In this document: positions 16,572 to 24,988 of the stretch, one piece after another
Numbering within the stretch: position 1 is the first letter of the stretch
Layout of the letters: every line of letters starts with the position of its first letter
Assembly (NCBI RefSeq): GCF_001269885.1
Contig: NZ_LHVH01000034.1
Coordinates: 186,001 to 250,000, forward strand
From: Pseudomonas kilonensis
GTDB lineage: Bacteria > Pseudomonadota > Gammaproteobacteria > Pseudomonadales > Pseudomonadaceae
Length of the DNA: 64,000 bases
Direction of reading: 5' to 3'
Position numbers and translations under genes: made by a program
The notes under the pieces: model-generated
What the model was told of the DNA's origin: nothing
Databases searched by the model: none
What the model saw: the letters and a program-made list of their open reading frames with translations, nothing else

Positions 16572-19178
16572 ATGCACGAACACTACCAGCCCCGTGAAAT
16601 CGAAGCCGCCGCCCAGTCGTTCTGGGACGAGCAAAAGTCCTTTGAAGTCAGCGAACAGCCAGGCAAGGAGACTTTCTACTGCCTGTCGATGTTCCCTTAC
16701 CCCAGCGGCAAGCTACACATGGGGCACGTGCGCAACTACACCATCGGCGACGTGATCTCCCGCTACCAGCGCATGCAAGGCAAGAACGTCCTGCAACCCA
16801 TGGGTTGGGACGCCTTCGGCATGCCGGCGGAAAACGCCGCGATGAAGAACAACGTGGCCCCCGCCAAGTGGACCTACGAAAACATCGCCTACATGAAGAA
16901 CCAGCTGCGCAGCCTGGGCCTGGCGGTGGACTGGTCCCGCGAGGTCACCACCTGCAAGCCCGACTACTACCGCTGGGAACAATGGCTGTTCACCCGCCTG
17001 TTCGAAAAAGGCGTGATCTACCGCAAGAACGGCACGGTGAACTGGGACCCGGTGGACCAGACCGTACTGGCCAACGAACAAGTGATCGACGGTCGCGGCT
17101 GGCGCTCCGGCGCGCTGATCGAAAAGCGCGAAATCCCGATGTACTACTTCAAGATCACCGCCTACGCGGATGAACTCCTGGAGAGTCTCGACGAGCTGAC
17201 CGGCTGGCCCGAGCAGGTCAAGACCATGCAGCGCAACTGGATCGGCAAGTCCCGGGGCATGGAAGTGCAGTTCCCGTACGACGTCGCCTCCATTGGCGAA
17301 GCCGGCACCCTGAAAGTCTTCACCACCCGCCCGGACACGCTGATGGGCGCCACGTATGTGGCCGTGGCCGCCGAGCACCCGCTGGCCACCCTGGCGGCAC
17401 AGAACAACCCTGAGCTGCAGGCGTTCATCGCCGAATGCAAGGGCGGCAGCGTCGCCGAAGCCGACGTCGCCACTCAAGAGAAGAAAGGCCTGGCGACTTC
17501 GTTGTTCGTCGAGCACCCGCTCACCGGCGAGAAACTGCCGGTATGGGTCGCCAACTACGTGCTGATGCACTACGGCGACGGCGCTGTCATGGCGGTGCCG
17601 GCCCACGACGAGCGCGATTTCGAATTCGCCCACAAGTACAACCTGCCGGTCAAAGCCGTGGTGCGTACCAGCGCCGGCGACCAGACCCCGGAACCTTGGC
17701 AGGACGCCTATGGTGAACATGGCGAGCTGATCAACTCCGGTGAGTTCAACGGCCTGGATTTCCCCGGCGCGTTCGATGCCATCGAAGTCGCCCTGATCAA
17801 GAAGAACCTCGGCGCCTCGCGCACCCAGTTCCGCCTGCGGGACTGGGGCATCAGCCGCCAACGCTACTGGGGCTGCCCGATCCCGATCGTGCATTGCGAC
17901 ACCTGCGGTGACGTACCGGTGCCGGAAGATCAACTGCCCGTGGTCCTGCCGGAAGACGTCGTACCCGATGGCGCCGGTTCGCCCCTGGCGCGCATGCCCG
18001 AGTTCTACGAGTGCAGCTGCCCGAAATGCGGCGCGCCGGCCAAGCGTGAAACCGACACCATGGACACCTTCGTCGAGTCGTCCTGGTACTACGCACGCTA
18101 CGCCTCGCCGCACTACCAAGGCGGCCTGGTGGAAAAATCCGCGGCCGATCACTGGTTGCCAGTGGACCAGTACATTGGCGGCATCGAACACGCCATTCTC
18201 CACCTGCTCTACGCACGCTTCTTCCACAAGCTGATGCGTGACGAAGGCCTGGTGAGCTCCAACGAGCCGTTCAAGAACCTGCTGACCCAAGGCATGGTGA
18301 TCGCCGAGACGTACTACCGTCGCGAAGCCAACGGTGCCTACACCTGGTTCAACCCGAGCGACGTCGAACTCGAACGCGACAGCAAAGCCAAGGTCATCAG
18401 CGCCAAGCTGATTGCCGACGGCCTGCCGGTGGAAATCGGCGGCACCGAGAAAATGGCCAAGTCGAAGAACAACGGCGTCGACCCACAGTCGATGATCGAC
18501 CAGTTCGGCGCAGACACCTGCCGCTTGTTCATGATGTTCGCCTCGCCACCTGACATGAGCGCAGAGTGGTCCGATTCGGGCGTCGAAGGCTCGCACCGTT
18601 TCCTCAAGCGCGTCTGGCGCCTGGCGCAAGCCCACGTCAGCCAGGGCCTGCCGGGCAAACTGAGCGTCGCCAGCCTGAACGACGAGCAGAAAGCCATTCG
18701 TCGCTCGATCCACCTGGCCATCAAGCAGGCCAGCCATGACGTCGGCCAGAACCACAAATTCAACACCGCCATCGCCCAGGTGATGACGCTGATGAACGTG
18801 CTGGAAAAAGCCGCGCAAGGCACCGAACAGGATCGCGCACTGGTTCACGAAGGCCTGGAAGCCGTGACGCTGTTGCTGGCGCCAATCACGCCGCACATCA
18901 GCCACGAGCTGTGGAAGCAACTGGGTCACGCCGACCCGGTGATTGACGCTCGCTGGCCGGTGGTGGACGAAACCGCGCTGGTGCAGGACAGCCTGACCCT
19001 GGTCATCCAGGTCAACGGCAAGCTGCGCGGCCAGATCGAAATGCCGGCCGCCGCCACACGCGAAGAAGTCGAAGCCGCTGCCCGGGCCAATGAAAACGTG
19101 CTGCGCTTTGTCGATGGCCTGACGATTCGCAAAGTGATCGTCGTGCCCGGCAAGCTGGTCAACATCGTCGCAAGCTAA
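16572..19178 (+). CDS. leuS: Leucyl-tRNA synthetase
   Basis: An 868-residue class I aminoacyl-tRNA synthetase that charges tRNA-Leu. The HIGH motif is HMGH in GKLHMGHVRNYT (about residue 50), the CP1 editing domain runs about 225-420 with TTRPDTLMGATY and the hydrolytic MAVPAHDERD, and the KMSKS loop is KMAKS in EKMAKSKNNGVDP. Family knowledge: editing removes mischarged norvaline and isoleucine. The ATG chosen fits the usual N-terminus (HEHYQPREIE). lptE follows 90 bases later and holA after that, a conserved trio. Confidence 0.96.
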   Translation: MHEHYQPREIEAAAQSFWDEQKSFEVSEQPGKETFYCLSMFPYPSGKLHMGHVRNYTIGDVISRYQRMQGKNVLQPMGWDAFGMPAENAAMKNNVAPAKWTYENIAYMKNQLRSLGLAVDWSREVTTCKPDYYRWEQWLFTRLFEKGVIYRKNGTVNWDPVDQTVLANEQVIDGRGWRSGALIEKREIPMYYFKITAYADELLESLDELTGWPEQVKTMQRNWIGKSRGMEVQFPYDVASIGEAGTLKVFTTRPDTLMGATYVAVAAEHPLATLAAQNNPELQAFIAECKGGSVAEADVATQEKKGLATSLFVEHPLTGEKLPVWVANYVLMHYGDGAVMAVPAHDERDFEFAHKYNLPVKAVVRTSAGDQTPEPWQDAYGEHGELINSGEFNGLDFPGAFDAIEVALIKKNLGASRTQFRLRDWGISRQRYWGCPIPIVHCDTCGDVPVPEDQLPVVLPEDVVPDGAGSPLARMPEFYECSCPKCGAPAKRETDTMDTFVESSWYYARYASPHYQGGLVEKSAADHWLPVDQYIGGIEHAILHLLYARFFHKLMRDEGLVSSNEPFKNLLTQGMVIAETYYRREANGAYTWFNPSDVELERDSKAKVISAKLIADGLPVEIGGTEKMAKSKNNGVDPQSMIDQFGADTCRLFMMFASPPDMSAEWSDSGVEGSHRFLKRVWRLAQAHVSQGLPGKLSVASLNDEQKAIRRSIHLAIKQASHDVGQNHKFNTAIAQVMTLMNVLEKAAQGTEQDRALVHEGLEAVTLLLAPITPHISHELWKQLGHADPVIDARWPVVDETALVQDSLTLVIQVNGKLRGQIEMPAAATREEVEAAARANENVLRFVDGLTIRKVIVVPGKLVNIVAS

Positions 19179-19268
19179 TTGGATCGGGCGCAAGGCTTGA
19201 GCCTGGCGCCGAATACAACCTGCGGGGTCGCATGGTCGACCCCCATAGGGTTCAAGGGGAGCAACAAG

Positions 19269-19874
19269 ATGATCAAACGTAATCTGCTGGTAGTGGGCCT
19301 GGCGGTCCTGTTGAGCGCCTGCGGCTTCCAACTGCGCGGCACCGGCACCACCGAGCTGGCCATCACGGAACTGGACCTCAGCGCACGGGACGCCTTTGGC
19401 GACACCGTCAAGATGCTGCGCGACACCCTGGAAAACAGCGGTGTGAAAGTCTATACCGGCGCCCCGTACAAGCTGGTATTGACCCGTGAACAGCAAAGCC
19501 AGCGCAGCTTGAGCTATGCCGGTGCCGGTCGTTCCGCCGAGTACGAACTCAACAACGTACTGAGCTATGAGATCCGCGGCCAGAACAACCTGGTACTGCT
19601 GGATGACAAGCTGCAGGTGCAAAAGGTCTACCTGCACGATGGCAACAACATCACCGGCTCCGACCAGGAGTCGAGCGAAGTGCGCGACGAAATGCGTCGT
19701 GACCTCGTGCAACGCATGATGCTGCGCCTGCAACAGCTGAGCCCGTCCCAGCTGGACCAGCTGCAACAGACCGCCGACGCCAAGGCCAAAGCCGAAGCCG
19801 AAGCGCTGGAAGCGGCACGCAAGGCTGAAGCGGAAACTCCGCAGCAGTCGCCGATGCAGATCCCGGCTGAATAA
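19269..19874 (+). CDS. lptE: LPS assembly lipoprotein LptE
   Basis: A 201-residue outer-membrane lipoprotein that plugs the LptD barrel and takes part in LPS export to the cell surface. The signal peptide ends in the lipobox LLSAC with Cys18, followed by GFQLRGTGT, typical of LptE. The C-terminal 45 residues are an Ala/Glu/Lys-rich probable coiled coil (DAKAKAEAEALEAARKAEAE), longer than in E. coli. The ATG at 19269 is preceded by AAGGGGAGC. It lies between leuS and holA, as in most gammaproteobacteria. Confidence 0.93.
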   Translation: MIKRNLLVVGLAVLLSACGFQLRGTGTTELAITELDLSARDAFGDTVKMLRDTLENSGVKVYTGAPYKLVLTREQQSQRSLSYAGAGRSAEYELNNVLSYEIRGQNNLVLLDDKLQVQKVYLHDGNNITGSDQESSEVRDEMRRDLVQRMMLRLQQLSPSQLDQLQQTADAKAKAEAEALEAARKAEAETPQQSPMQIPAE

Positions 19875-19879
19875 GCCTT

Positions 19880-19901
19880 GCGGGGCGCTCCGGCGCCCCG
19901 C
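19880..19901 (+). other. Perfect GC hairpin before holA
   Basis: GCGGGGCGC and GCGCCCCGC form a 9-bp perfect stem with a TCCG tetraloop, 5 bases after the lptE stop and 12 before the holA ATG. The following TCGCCTTCTCTT is only moderately T-rich. It occupies the place of the holA ribosome site, so it may attenuate transcription or lower holA translation. Confidence 0.5.
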
Positions 19902-19913
19902 TCGCCTTCTCTT

Positions 19914-20951
19914 ATGAAGCTCGCCCCCGCCCAACTCGGCAAACACCTGCAAGGCGCCCTCGCGCCGGTCTACATCATCAGTGGCGATGACCCGCTGTTG
20001 TGCCAGGAAGCCGCCGACGCCATCCGCGCTGCTGCACGCCAGCAGGGCTTCGACGAACGCCAGGTCTTCGCCGCCGACGCCAGTTTCGACTGGGGCACGC
20101 TGCTGCAGGCCGGGGCGAGCATGTCGTTGTTCGCCGAAAAACGCCTGCTGGAGCTGCGTTTGCCGTCGGGCAAACCCGGTGACAAGGGCGCCGCCGCGCT
20201 GATCGAATATTGCTCGCGACCCGCCGAGGACACGGTACTGCTCATCAGCTTGCCGAAACTCGACGGCAGCGCGCAAAAGACCAAATGGGGCAAGGCCCTG
20301 GTCGAAGGCCAGCAGACCCAGTTCGTGCAGATATGGCCGGTGGATGTCAGCCAGTTGCCCAGCTGGATCCGCCAACGCCTGTCCCAGGCCGGTCTCTCGG
20401 CCAGCCAGGACGCGGTGGAGCTGATTGCCGCCCGGGTCGAAGGCAACCTGCTGGCCGCCGCCCAGGAAATCGAAAAGCTCAAGCTGATGGCCGAGAGCGG
20501 GCAGATCACCGTGGAAACGGTGCAGGCTGCCGTGGCCGACAGTGCGCGCTTCGATGTCTTCGGGCTGACCGATGCGATCCTCAACGGTGAGGCCGCCCAC
20601 GCCTTGCGCATGCTCGAAGGCCTACGCGGCGAAGGCGTCGAGCCGCCGGTGATCCTCTGGGCCCTGGCCCGGGAATTGCGCCTGCTGGCCAACCTGTCCC
20701 TGCAATACAGCCAGGGCGTACCGCTGGACAAAGCCTTCAGCCAGGCCCGCCCGCCCGTCTGGGACAAACGCAAACCGCTGATGAGCAAGGCCTTGCAGCG
20801 CTATTCCGCGTCGCGTTGGGCGCAATTGCTGCTCGAAGCCCAGCGCATCGATGCGCAGATCAAGGGCCAGGCCGCCGGCTCACCGTGGATGAGCCTCAGT
20901 CGGTTGTCGCTGTTGATGGCTGGCCAGCGGTTGACGTTGCCTGCTGAATAA
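19914..20951 (+). CDS. holA: DNA polymerase III delta subunit
   Basis: A 345-residue clamp-loader subunit that opens the beta clamp. The N-terminus KLAPAQLGKHLQGALAPVYIISGDDPLL matches the family start; the AAA+-like fold lacks a functional Walker A, as expected for delta. LFAEKRLLELRLPSGKPG and the C-terminal LLLEAQRIDAQIKGQ with PWMSLSRL are further family segments. There is no visible Shine-Dalgarno; a strong hairpin lies just before the ATG. Confidence 0.93.
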   Translation: MKLAPAQLGKHLQGALAPVYIISGDDPLLCQEAADAIRAAARQQGFDERQVFAADASFDWGTLLQAGASMSLFAEKRLLELRLPSGKPGDKGAAALIEYCSRPAEDTVLLISLPKLDGSAQKTKWGKALVEGQQTQFVQIWPVDVSQLPSWIRQRLSQAGLSASQDAVELIAARVEGNLLAAAQEIEKLKLMAESGQITVETVQAAVADSARFDVFGLTDAILNGEAAHALRMLEGLRGEGVEPPVILWALARELRLLANLSLQYSQGVPLDKAFSQARPPVWDKRKPLMSKALQRYSASRWAQLLLEAQRIDAQIKGQAAGSPWMSLSRLSLLMAGQRLTLPAE

Positions 20952-20987
20952 GCACGCACTGAAGGCTGTTCTGCGGCGAAGATATCT

Positions 20988-21072
20988 GTGGGAGCAAGGC
21001 TTGCCCGCGATGAAAGCAGCGCGGTGTCTCTGAAACCGAGGTGTCTGTATCGCGAGCAAGCTTTGCTCCCAC
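20988..21072. repeat. GTGGGAGC REP doublet
   Basis: Arms GTGGGAGCAAGGCTTGCCCGCG and a slightly diverged mirror (CGCGAGCAAGCTTTGCTCCCAC) between holA and arfA. Confidence 0.88.
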
Positions 21073-21196
21073 CTATCGGCGCCACAAGTCGTGTGTTCGT
21101 CTGAATGACATTTCCTACGCAATGCAGGGACTGGACAACGCCCCTACTCTGTCCCATGATTTGCCCCGCAAAAACCACCCCACGAGAGTACCCACC

Positions 21197-21361
21197 ATGA
21201 GCAAAAAGCCATCCAAGCATGGCCCCAACAAGGCCAAGTCCATCGTCGCCCAGCCCCTGTTCCGCAGCCGCCAGGAACGACCCGCCAAGGGCAAAGGCAG
21301 CTACCGCCGCGAAGCCTTCCAGTCTGACAACTGGGAGGCTTCTTGCTTTCTGGCCGCTTGA
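21197..21361 (+). CDS. arfA: Alternative ribosome-rescue factor ArfA
   Basis: A 54-residue basic protein. Its centre PLFRSRQERPAKGKGSYRRE and the C-terminal NWEAS match E. coli ArfA (PLFRQR, KGKGSY, NWEAS). ArfA recruits RF2 to ribosomes stalled on mRNAs lacking a stop codon and backs up trans-translation. In E. coli the arfA mRNA is cut or terminated inside the ORF, so the product is normally tagged by tmRNA and degraded; the hairpin at 21311-21342 fits the same control here. The first 17 residues are Lys-rich and vary in the family. The ATG has a weak GAGAG upstream. Confidence 0.88.
   Translation: MSKKPSKHGPNKAKSIVAQPLFRSRQERPAKGKGSYRREAFQSDNWEASCFLAA
21311..21342 (+). terminator. Hairpin inside the arfA ORF (non-stop control)
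   Basis: GAAGCCTTCCAG and CTGGGAGGCTTC pair in a 12-bp stem (one T-G) with an 8-base loop, followed by TTGCTTTC. It covers arfA codons 39-49, upstream of the stop at 21359. Termination here, or RNase III cleavage in the stem, would give a message without stop codon, the known E. coli arfA mechanism. Confidence 0.75.
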
Positions 21362-21433
21362 AACACCCGGACAAGCCCTACGCCCCTTTCGCATGTTAAG
21401 GTCAGCACCTGATTTGTATTTCTGGACCCGTGC

Positions 21434-22756
21434 ATGCCCTTCTGTCTTTCCCATCGTTGGCCACTGCGCCAAATGATTGTTGCCGCAAGCGTTGTCCTGC
21501 TTGTCGCCTGCGCCGAAAAACCTACTGCCGCCGACGCCCAACCGCTCCAGACAGCCCCCGTCGTGACCGCGCCGGCCATCGTGCCGCCCCTGGTGCCGAC
21601 CGGTGACGACCTGGCCATTGCACCCACCCAGACCTTCGCGCAATGGCAGGCCGGGTTTCGCAAGGAGGCACTGGCCGCCGGGATCCGTGGCGACCTGTTC
21701 GACCGTGCGTTCGTCGGCGTCAGCCCGGACATGAGCGTGATCAAGGCCGATCGCAGCCAGCCGGAATTCACCCGTCCCGTGTGGGAATACCTCGATGGCG
21801 CGCTGTCGCCACTGCGGGTCAACAAAGGCAAGAACCTGATCCAGCAGAACGCCCAGGTCCTGCAAAGCATCGAGCAGCGTTATGGCGTCGATCGCGAGGC
21901 GCTGGTGGCGGTGTGGGGCATGGAGAGCAACTTCGGCCAATTCCAGGGCAGCAAGTCGGTGATCAACTCCCTGGCGACCCTGGCCTACGAAGGACGGCGC
22001 CCGGGGTTTGCCCATGCGCAACTGATCGCCGCGCTGCAAATCCTGCAACAGGGCGATATCACACCGGAAAAAATGCTCGGCTCCTGGGCCGGCGCCATGG
22101 GCCAGACCCAGTTCATTCCCACCACGTACAACACCCATGCGGTGGATTTCGACGGCGACGGTCGCCGCGACATCTGGGGCAGCGCCACCGACGCCCTGGC
22201 CTCGACCGCGCACTACCTGCAAAGCTCCGGCTGGCAACGCGGCCAGCCGTGGGGGGTCGAGGTCTCGCTCAACCAGGGCTTCGACTACACGCTGGCCGAT
22301 GGCACGATCCGCAAGCCCGTCTCAGAATGGATGCGGCTGGGTGTTTCAGAATATGGCGGCTTGCCGATCGCCGCCGATGACAAGCAGCTATCGGCGTCCC
22401 TGCTCCTGCCGGCCGGCCATCGCGGCCCGGCGTTCCTGATCTTCGATAACTTCCGCGCCATCCTCAAGTACAACAACTCATCGTCCTATGCCTTGGCGGT
22501 CGGGCTGCTGTCCAAGCGCTTTACCGGCGCCGGGCTGGTCTACGGCCAGTGGCCAAAAGAGGACCTGCCCCTGAGCCGCAGCGAACGCATCGAACTGCAG
22601 ACCCTGCTGGGCAAACACAACTACGACGCGGGCAACCCCGATGGCATCATCGGCGCCAACACCCGCAAAGCCATCCGCAGTGCCCAGCAGTCGTTCGGCT
22701 GGCCGGCGGATGGGTATCCGACGCAGCAGTTGCTGGAGGCGTTGCGTAGTCGCTGA
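21434..22756 (+). CDS. Lytic murein transglycosylase, MltB/SltH type
   Basis: A 440-residue lipoprotein-like enzyme that cleaves the MurNAc-GlcNAc bond of peptidoglycan with 1,6-anhydro ring formation. Signal peptide with lipobox LVAC (Cys26), a proline-rich linker, then the GH103 catalytic domain (about 65-360) with the catalytic Glu in VWGMESNFGQF and the family stretches AGAMGQTQFIPTTY and DFDGDGRRDIW. The C-terminal 60 residues are a PG_binding_1 domain (NYDAGNPDGIIGANTRKAIRS). This catalytic-plus-binding layout is that of P. aeruginosa SltH/SltB3. A second ATG at codon 14 is possible but would shorten the signal peptide n-region. Confidence 0.88.
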   Translation: MPFCLSHRWPLRQMIVAASVVLLVACAEKPTAADAQPLQTAPVVTAPAIVPPLVPTGDDLAIAPTQTFAQWQAGFRKEALAAGIRGDLFDRAFVGVSPDMSVIKADRSQPEFTRPVWEYLDGALSPLRVNKGKNLIQQNAQVLQSIEQRYGVDREALVAVWGMESNFGQFQGSKSVINSLATLAYEGRRPGFAHAQLIAALQILQQGDITPEKMLGSWAGAMGQTQFIPTTYNTHAVDFDGDGRRDIWGSATDALASTAHYLQSSGWQRGQPWGVEVSLNQGFDYTLADGTIRKPVSEWMRLGVSEYGGLPIAADDKQLSASLLLPAGHRGPAFLIFDNFRAILKYNNSSSYALAVGLLSKRFTGAGLVYGQWPKEDLPLSRSERIELQTLLGKHNYDAGNPDGIIGANTRKAIRSAQQSFGWPADGYPTQQLLEALRSR

Positions 22757-22780
22757 ATGGCCGTATAGCGACTACCGCTT

Positions 22781-22860
22781 TCGCGAGCAAGCCCGCTCCC
22801 ACATTCGACCGTGTTCTCATGAAGAAACGCGATCACCTGTGGGAGCGGGCTTGCTCGCGA
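22781..22860. repeat. REP pair in the opposite arm order
   Basis: Here the CGCGAGCAAGCCCGCTCCCAC arm comes first and GTGGGAGCGGGCTTGCTCGCG second, the reverse of the other doublets. It separates the convergent transglycosylase and ldcA genes. Confidence 0.85.
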
Positions 22861-22885
22861 AGACTGACTTGCAGACGCTACATGA

Positions 22886-23818
22886 CTAGCGGCTGACCAC
22901 CACATCCTGCTCCAACACCAACCGCTTCTCCCCCGCATCCAGCGTCACCAATGCGCCCATGGGCAAGGTCAGGTTCGGATCGCAGTGCCCGCTGCGCCAG
23001 CCGGACAGCACCGGGATGCGCAACGGCGCGAAGGTCTGCTTGAGCAATCGGTTCAACGCCTCAAGATCCACCCCCGCTATATCGCCGACCAGGACTGCGC
23101 GCAACTTCGCCAGCGTGCCCGCCAGGCGCAATTGGGTCAGCAGACGATCGATGCGATACAGCGGCTCGTTGACGTCTTCGATGAACAGGATCACCCCTTC
23201 GGCGTCGATCTGATAAGGCGTGCCCATGGTCGCGGCAATCATCGACAGGTTGCCGCCCAGCAGACGTCCGTGGGCGATGCCCGGCTCAACGGCGGTCAAC
23301 GGGTAGGCGCCGGGGTGGTTCAGCGCGCTGCCGGCCTTCAACTGTCCACGCAGCAGGCTGAAGAACGAGGTAACGGTTGGGGGTTCCTTGTCGCCCAGCA
23401 GATCGGCGTTGAGCAACGGGCCGTGGAAGGTCACGAAGCCGGCGTAACGGCTGATGGCCAGGTGCAGGGCGGTGATGTCGCTGTAGCCTACGAATGGTTT
23501 GGGGTTGCGTTTTAAGAGCTCGAAATCGATACGATCGAGTAGACGGGGCGTGCCGTAGCCGCCGCGTAGGCAGATGATGGCTTTGACTTCTGGGTCGGCG
23601 AAGGCGGTGTGCAGGTCGTTGAGGCGTACTTCGTCGCTGCCGGCCAGGTAGTCGTTCTTTTCATAGACGCCTGGGAATATTCGCAGCTCATGGCCCCTTG
23701 CGCGCATCCATTGGATGGCTTTTTCCGTGTCCAGGGGGGCGGGGCCGGCGGGGGCGATCACGGCGATCAGGCCTTCTTGAGGGAGGGCTGGGACGGGGTG
23801 GTGTGGGGTTAGGGCCAT
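22886..23818 (-). CDS. ldcA: Muramoyltetrapeptide LD-carboxypeptidase
   Basis: A 310-residue cytoplasmic S66 serine peptidase that removes the terminal D-Ala from recycled murein tetrapeptides. The nucleophile is in VGYSDITALH (Ser about 116), the Glu in LFIEDVNEPLYRIDR, and the His in GWRSGHCDPNLTLPMG, giving the Ser-Glu-His triad of the family. The RGGYGTPRLLDRIDF block is also typical. It stands alone, pointing to the transglycosylase gene, and its 5' end abuts a large repeat region. The ribosome site is weak. Confidence 0.92.
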   Translation of the reverse strand: MALTPHHPVPALPQEGLIAVIAPAGPAPLDTEKAIQWMRARGHELRIFPGVYEKNDYLAGSDEVRLNDLHTAFADPEVKAIICLRGGYGTPRLLDRIDFELLKRNPKPFVGYSDITALHLAISRYAGFVTFHGPLLNADLLGDKEPPTVTSFFSLLRGQLKAGSALNHPGAYPLTAVEPGIAHGRLLGGNLSMIAATMGTPYQIDAEGVILFIEDVNEPLYRIDRLLTQLRLAGTLAKLRAVLVGDIAGVDLEALNRLLKQTFAPLRIPVLSGWRSGHCDPNLTLPMGALVTLDAGEKRLVLEQDVVVSR

Positions 23819-23840
23819 GGGATTCCCGGGTTGTTGCTTA

Positions 23841-24106
23841 GTGTGTATATCCGTTTTTTGTGTAACGGCGGCTTATGGTTCCGCTCTTACAGCGGGTCAC
23901 TTTTGGAAGAGCGCCAAAAGTAACCAAAAACGCTCTGCCCCACCACTCGGCACCTCGCTTAGGCTCGGTGTGCCCTCACTCCGGCATTGCTCCGTGGGCC
24001 CGCCGCGAAGGGCCATCCATGGCCCAGCGCGGCTATCCCGGCATCCATGCCGGGATGCCCACTGCGCAATGCCTGCGTTCGGCCAGCGTGGTTTAACGGG
24101 GCGCCC
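23841..24106 (+). repeat. Structured extragenic element, copy A
   Basis: One of three near-identical 270-290-bp elements (others at 24989-25276, inverted, and 55617-55907). Shared landmarks: GTGTGTATATCCGTTT at the left edge, GCGGGTCACTTTTGGAAGAG followed by the mirror CCAAAAG, CACCACTCGG, and a fold at 23983-24073 built from an outer stem GGCATTG/CAATGCC plus GTGGGC/GCCCAC and two inner hairpins, GGGCCATCCATGGCCC and CCCGGCATCCATGCCGGG. The reading frame across it codes for no recognisable protein. Its right end, AGATCA, continues directly into a microsatellite. Confidence 0.85.
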
Positions 24107-24200
24107 AGATCAAGATCAAGATCAAGATCAAGATCAAGATCAAGATCAAGATCAAGATCAAGATCAAGATCAAGATCAAGATCAAGATCAAGATCAAGAT
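24107..24200. repeat. AGATCA hexanucleotide microsatellite, about 15.7 copies
   Basis: Perfect tandem AGATCA over 94 bases, with a GATC in every unit. It starts exactly at the AGATCA that ends element copy A; the other two copies have AGATCA or TTGATCT there just once. It would translate as alternating Asp-Gln, but no gene context supports that. Confidence 0.97.
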
Positions 24201-24255
24201 CCAAAGCAAAGCAAGAGCGGGGCATGTTCAGTATCTATGTGGCTGCGCCACCGCT

Positions 24256-24947
24256 ATCGCGAGCAAGCTCGCTCCCACATTGGATCTTCAGCAGCCACAC
24301 AATTCATGTACACCGCAGATCCCCTTTGTGGGAGCGAGCTTGCTCGCGATGAGGTCGGCAGATCCAACATCTTCATCGACTGTAACATCGTCTTCGCGAG
24401 CAGGCTCGCTCCCACATAGATGCTCGGCAGCCACAAAATGCATATACGCCGCAGAACCCTGTGGGAGCAAGCTTGCTCGCGATGAGGTCGGCACATCCAA
24501 CATCACCGCAAACTGACACATCGCTTTCGCGAGCAAGCCCGCTCCCACGTAGATGTTCGGTAGCCACAAAATGCATATACGCCGCAGAACCCTGTGGGAG
24601 CGAGCCTGCTCGCGATGAGGCAGGCACATCCAACATCACCGCAAACTGACACACCGCTTTCGCGAGCAAGCCCGCTCCCACGTAGATGTTCGGCAGCCAC
24701 AAAATGCATATACGCCGCAGAACCCTGTGGGAGCAAGCTTGCTCGCGATGAGGTCGGCACATCCAACATCACCGCAAACTGACACATCGCTTTCGCGAGC
24801 AAGCCCGCTCCCACGTAGATGTTCGGTAGCCACAAAATGCATATACGCCGCAGCCCCCTGTGGGAGCGAGCCTGCTCGCGATGGGGCCGGCACATCCAAC
24901 ATCACCGCAAACTGACACACCGCTATCGCGAGCAAGCCCGCTCCCAC
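24256..24947. repeat. REP array, 133-bp period
   Basis: Tandem array of GTGGGAGC arms. Left arms start at about 24327, 24461, 24594, 24727 and 24860, a 133-134-bp period, each followed by a mirror arm CGCGAGCAAGCCCGCTCCCAC. The inter-arm spacers (ATAGATGTTCGG-AGCCACAAAA and GGCACATCCAACATCACCGC) are also repeated, so whole doublets with spacers were amplified. A half-unit opens the array at 24256. Some units differ only in the second half of the arm. Confidence 0.95.
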
Positions 24948-24988
24948 AGGAGAAACGCGGTCCCACCAAGAACCAGGTCGGCTCTAAG

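Noticed and set aside
16713..20600. 1295-codon open frame antisense to leuS, lptE and holA
   Set aside because: It mirrors well-identified genes in a high-GC genome where stop codons are rare on the opposite strand; the peptide resembles no family.
23817..24419. 200-codon frame with a long Asp-Gln repeat
   Set aside because: The Asp-Gln run is only the translation of the AGATCA microsatellite, and the rest is the extragenic element and REPs; no ribosome site or homology.
24499..24895. Overlapping 100-130-codon frames through the 24-kb REP array
   Set aside because: They repeat the same peptide because the DNA is tandemly repeated, on both strands, without ribosome sites.
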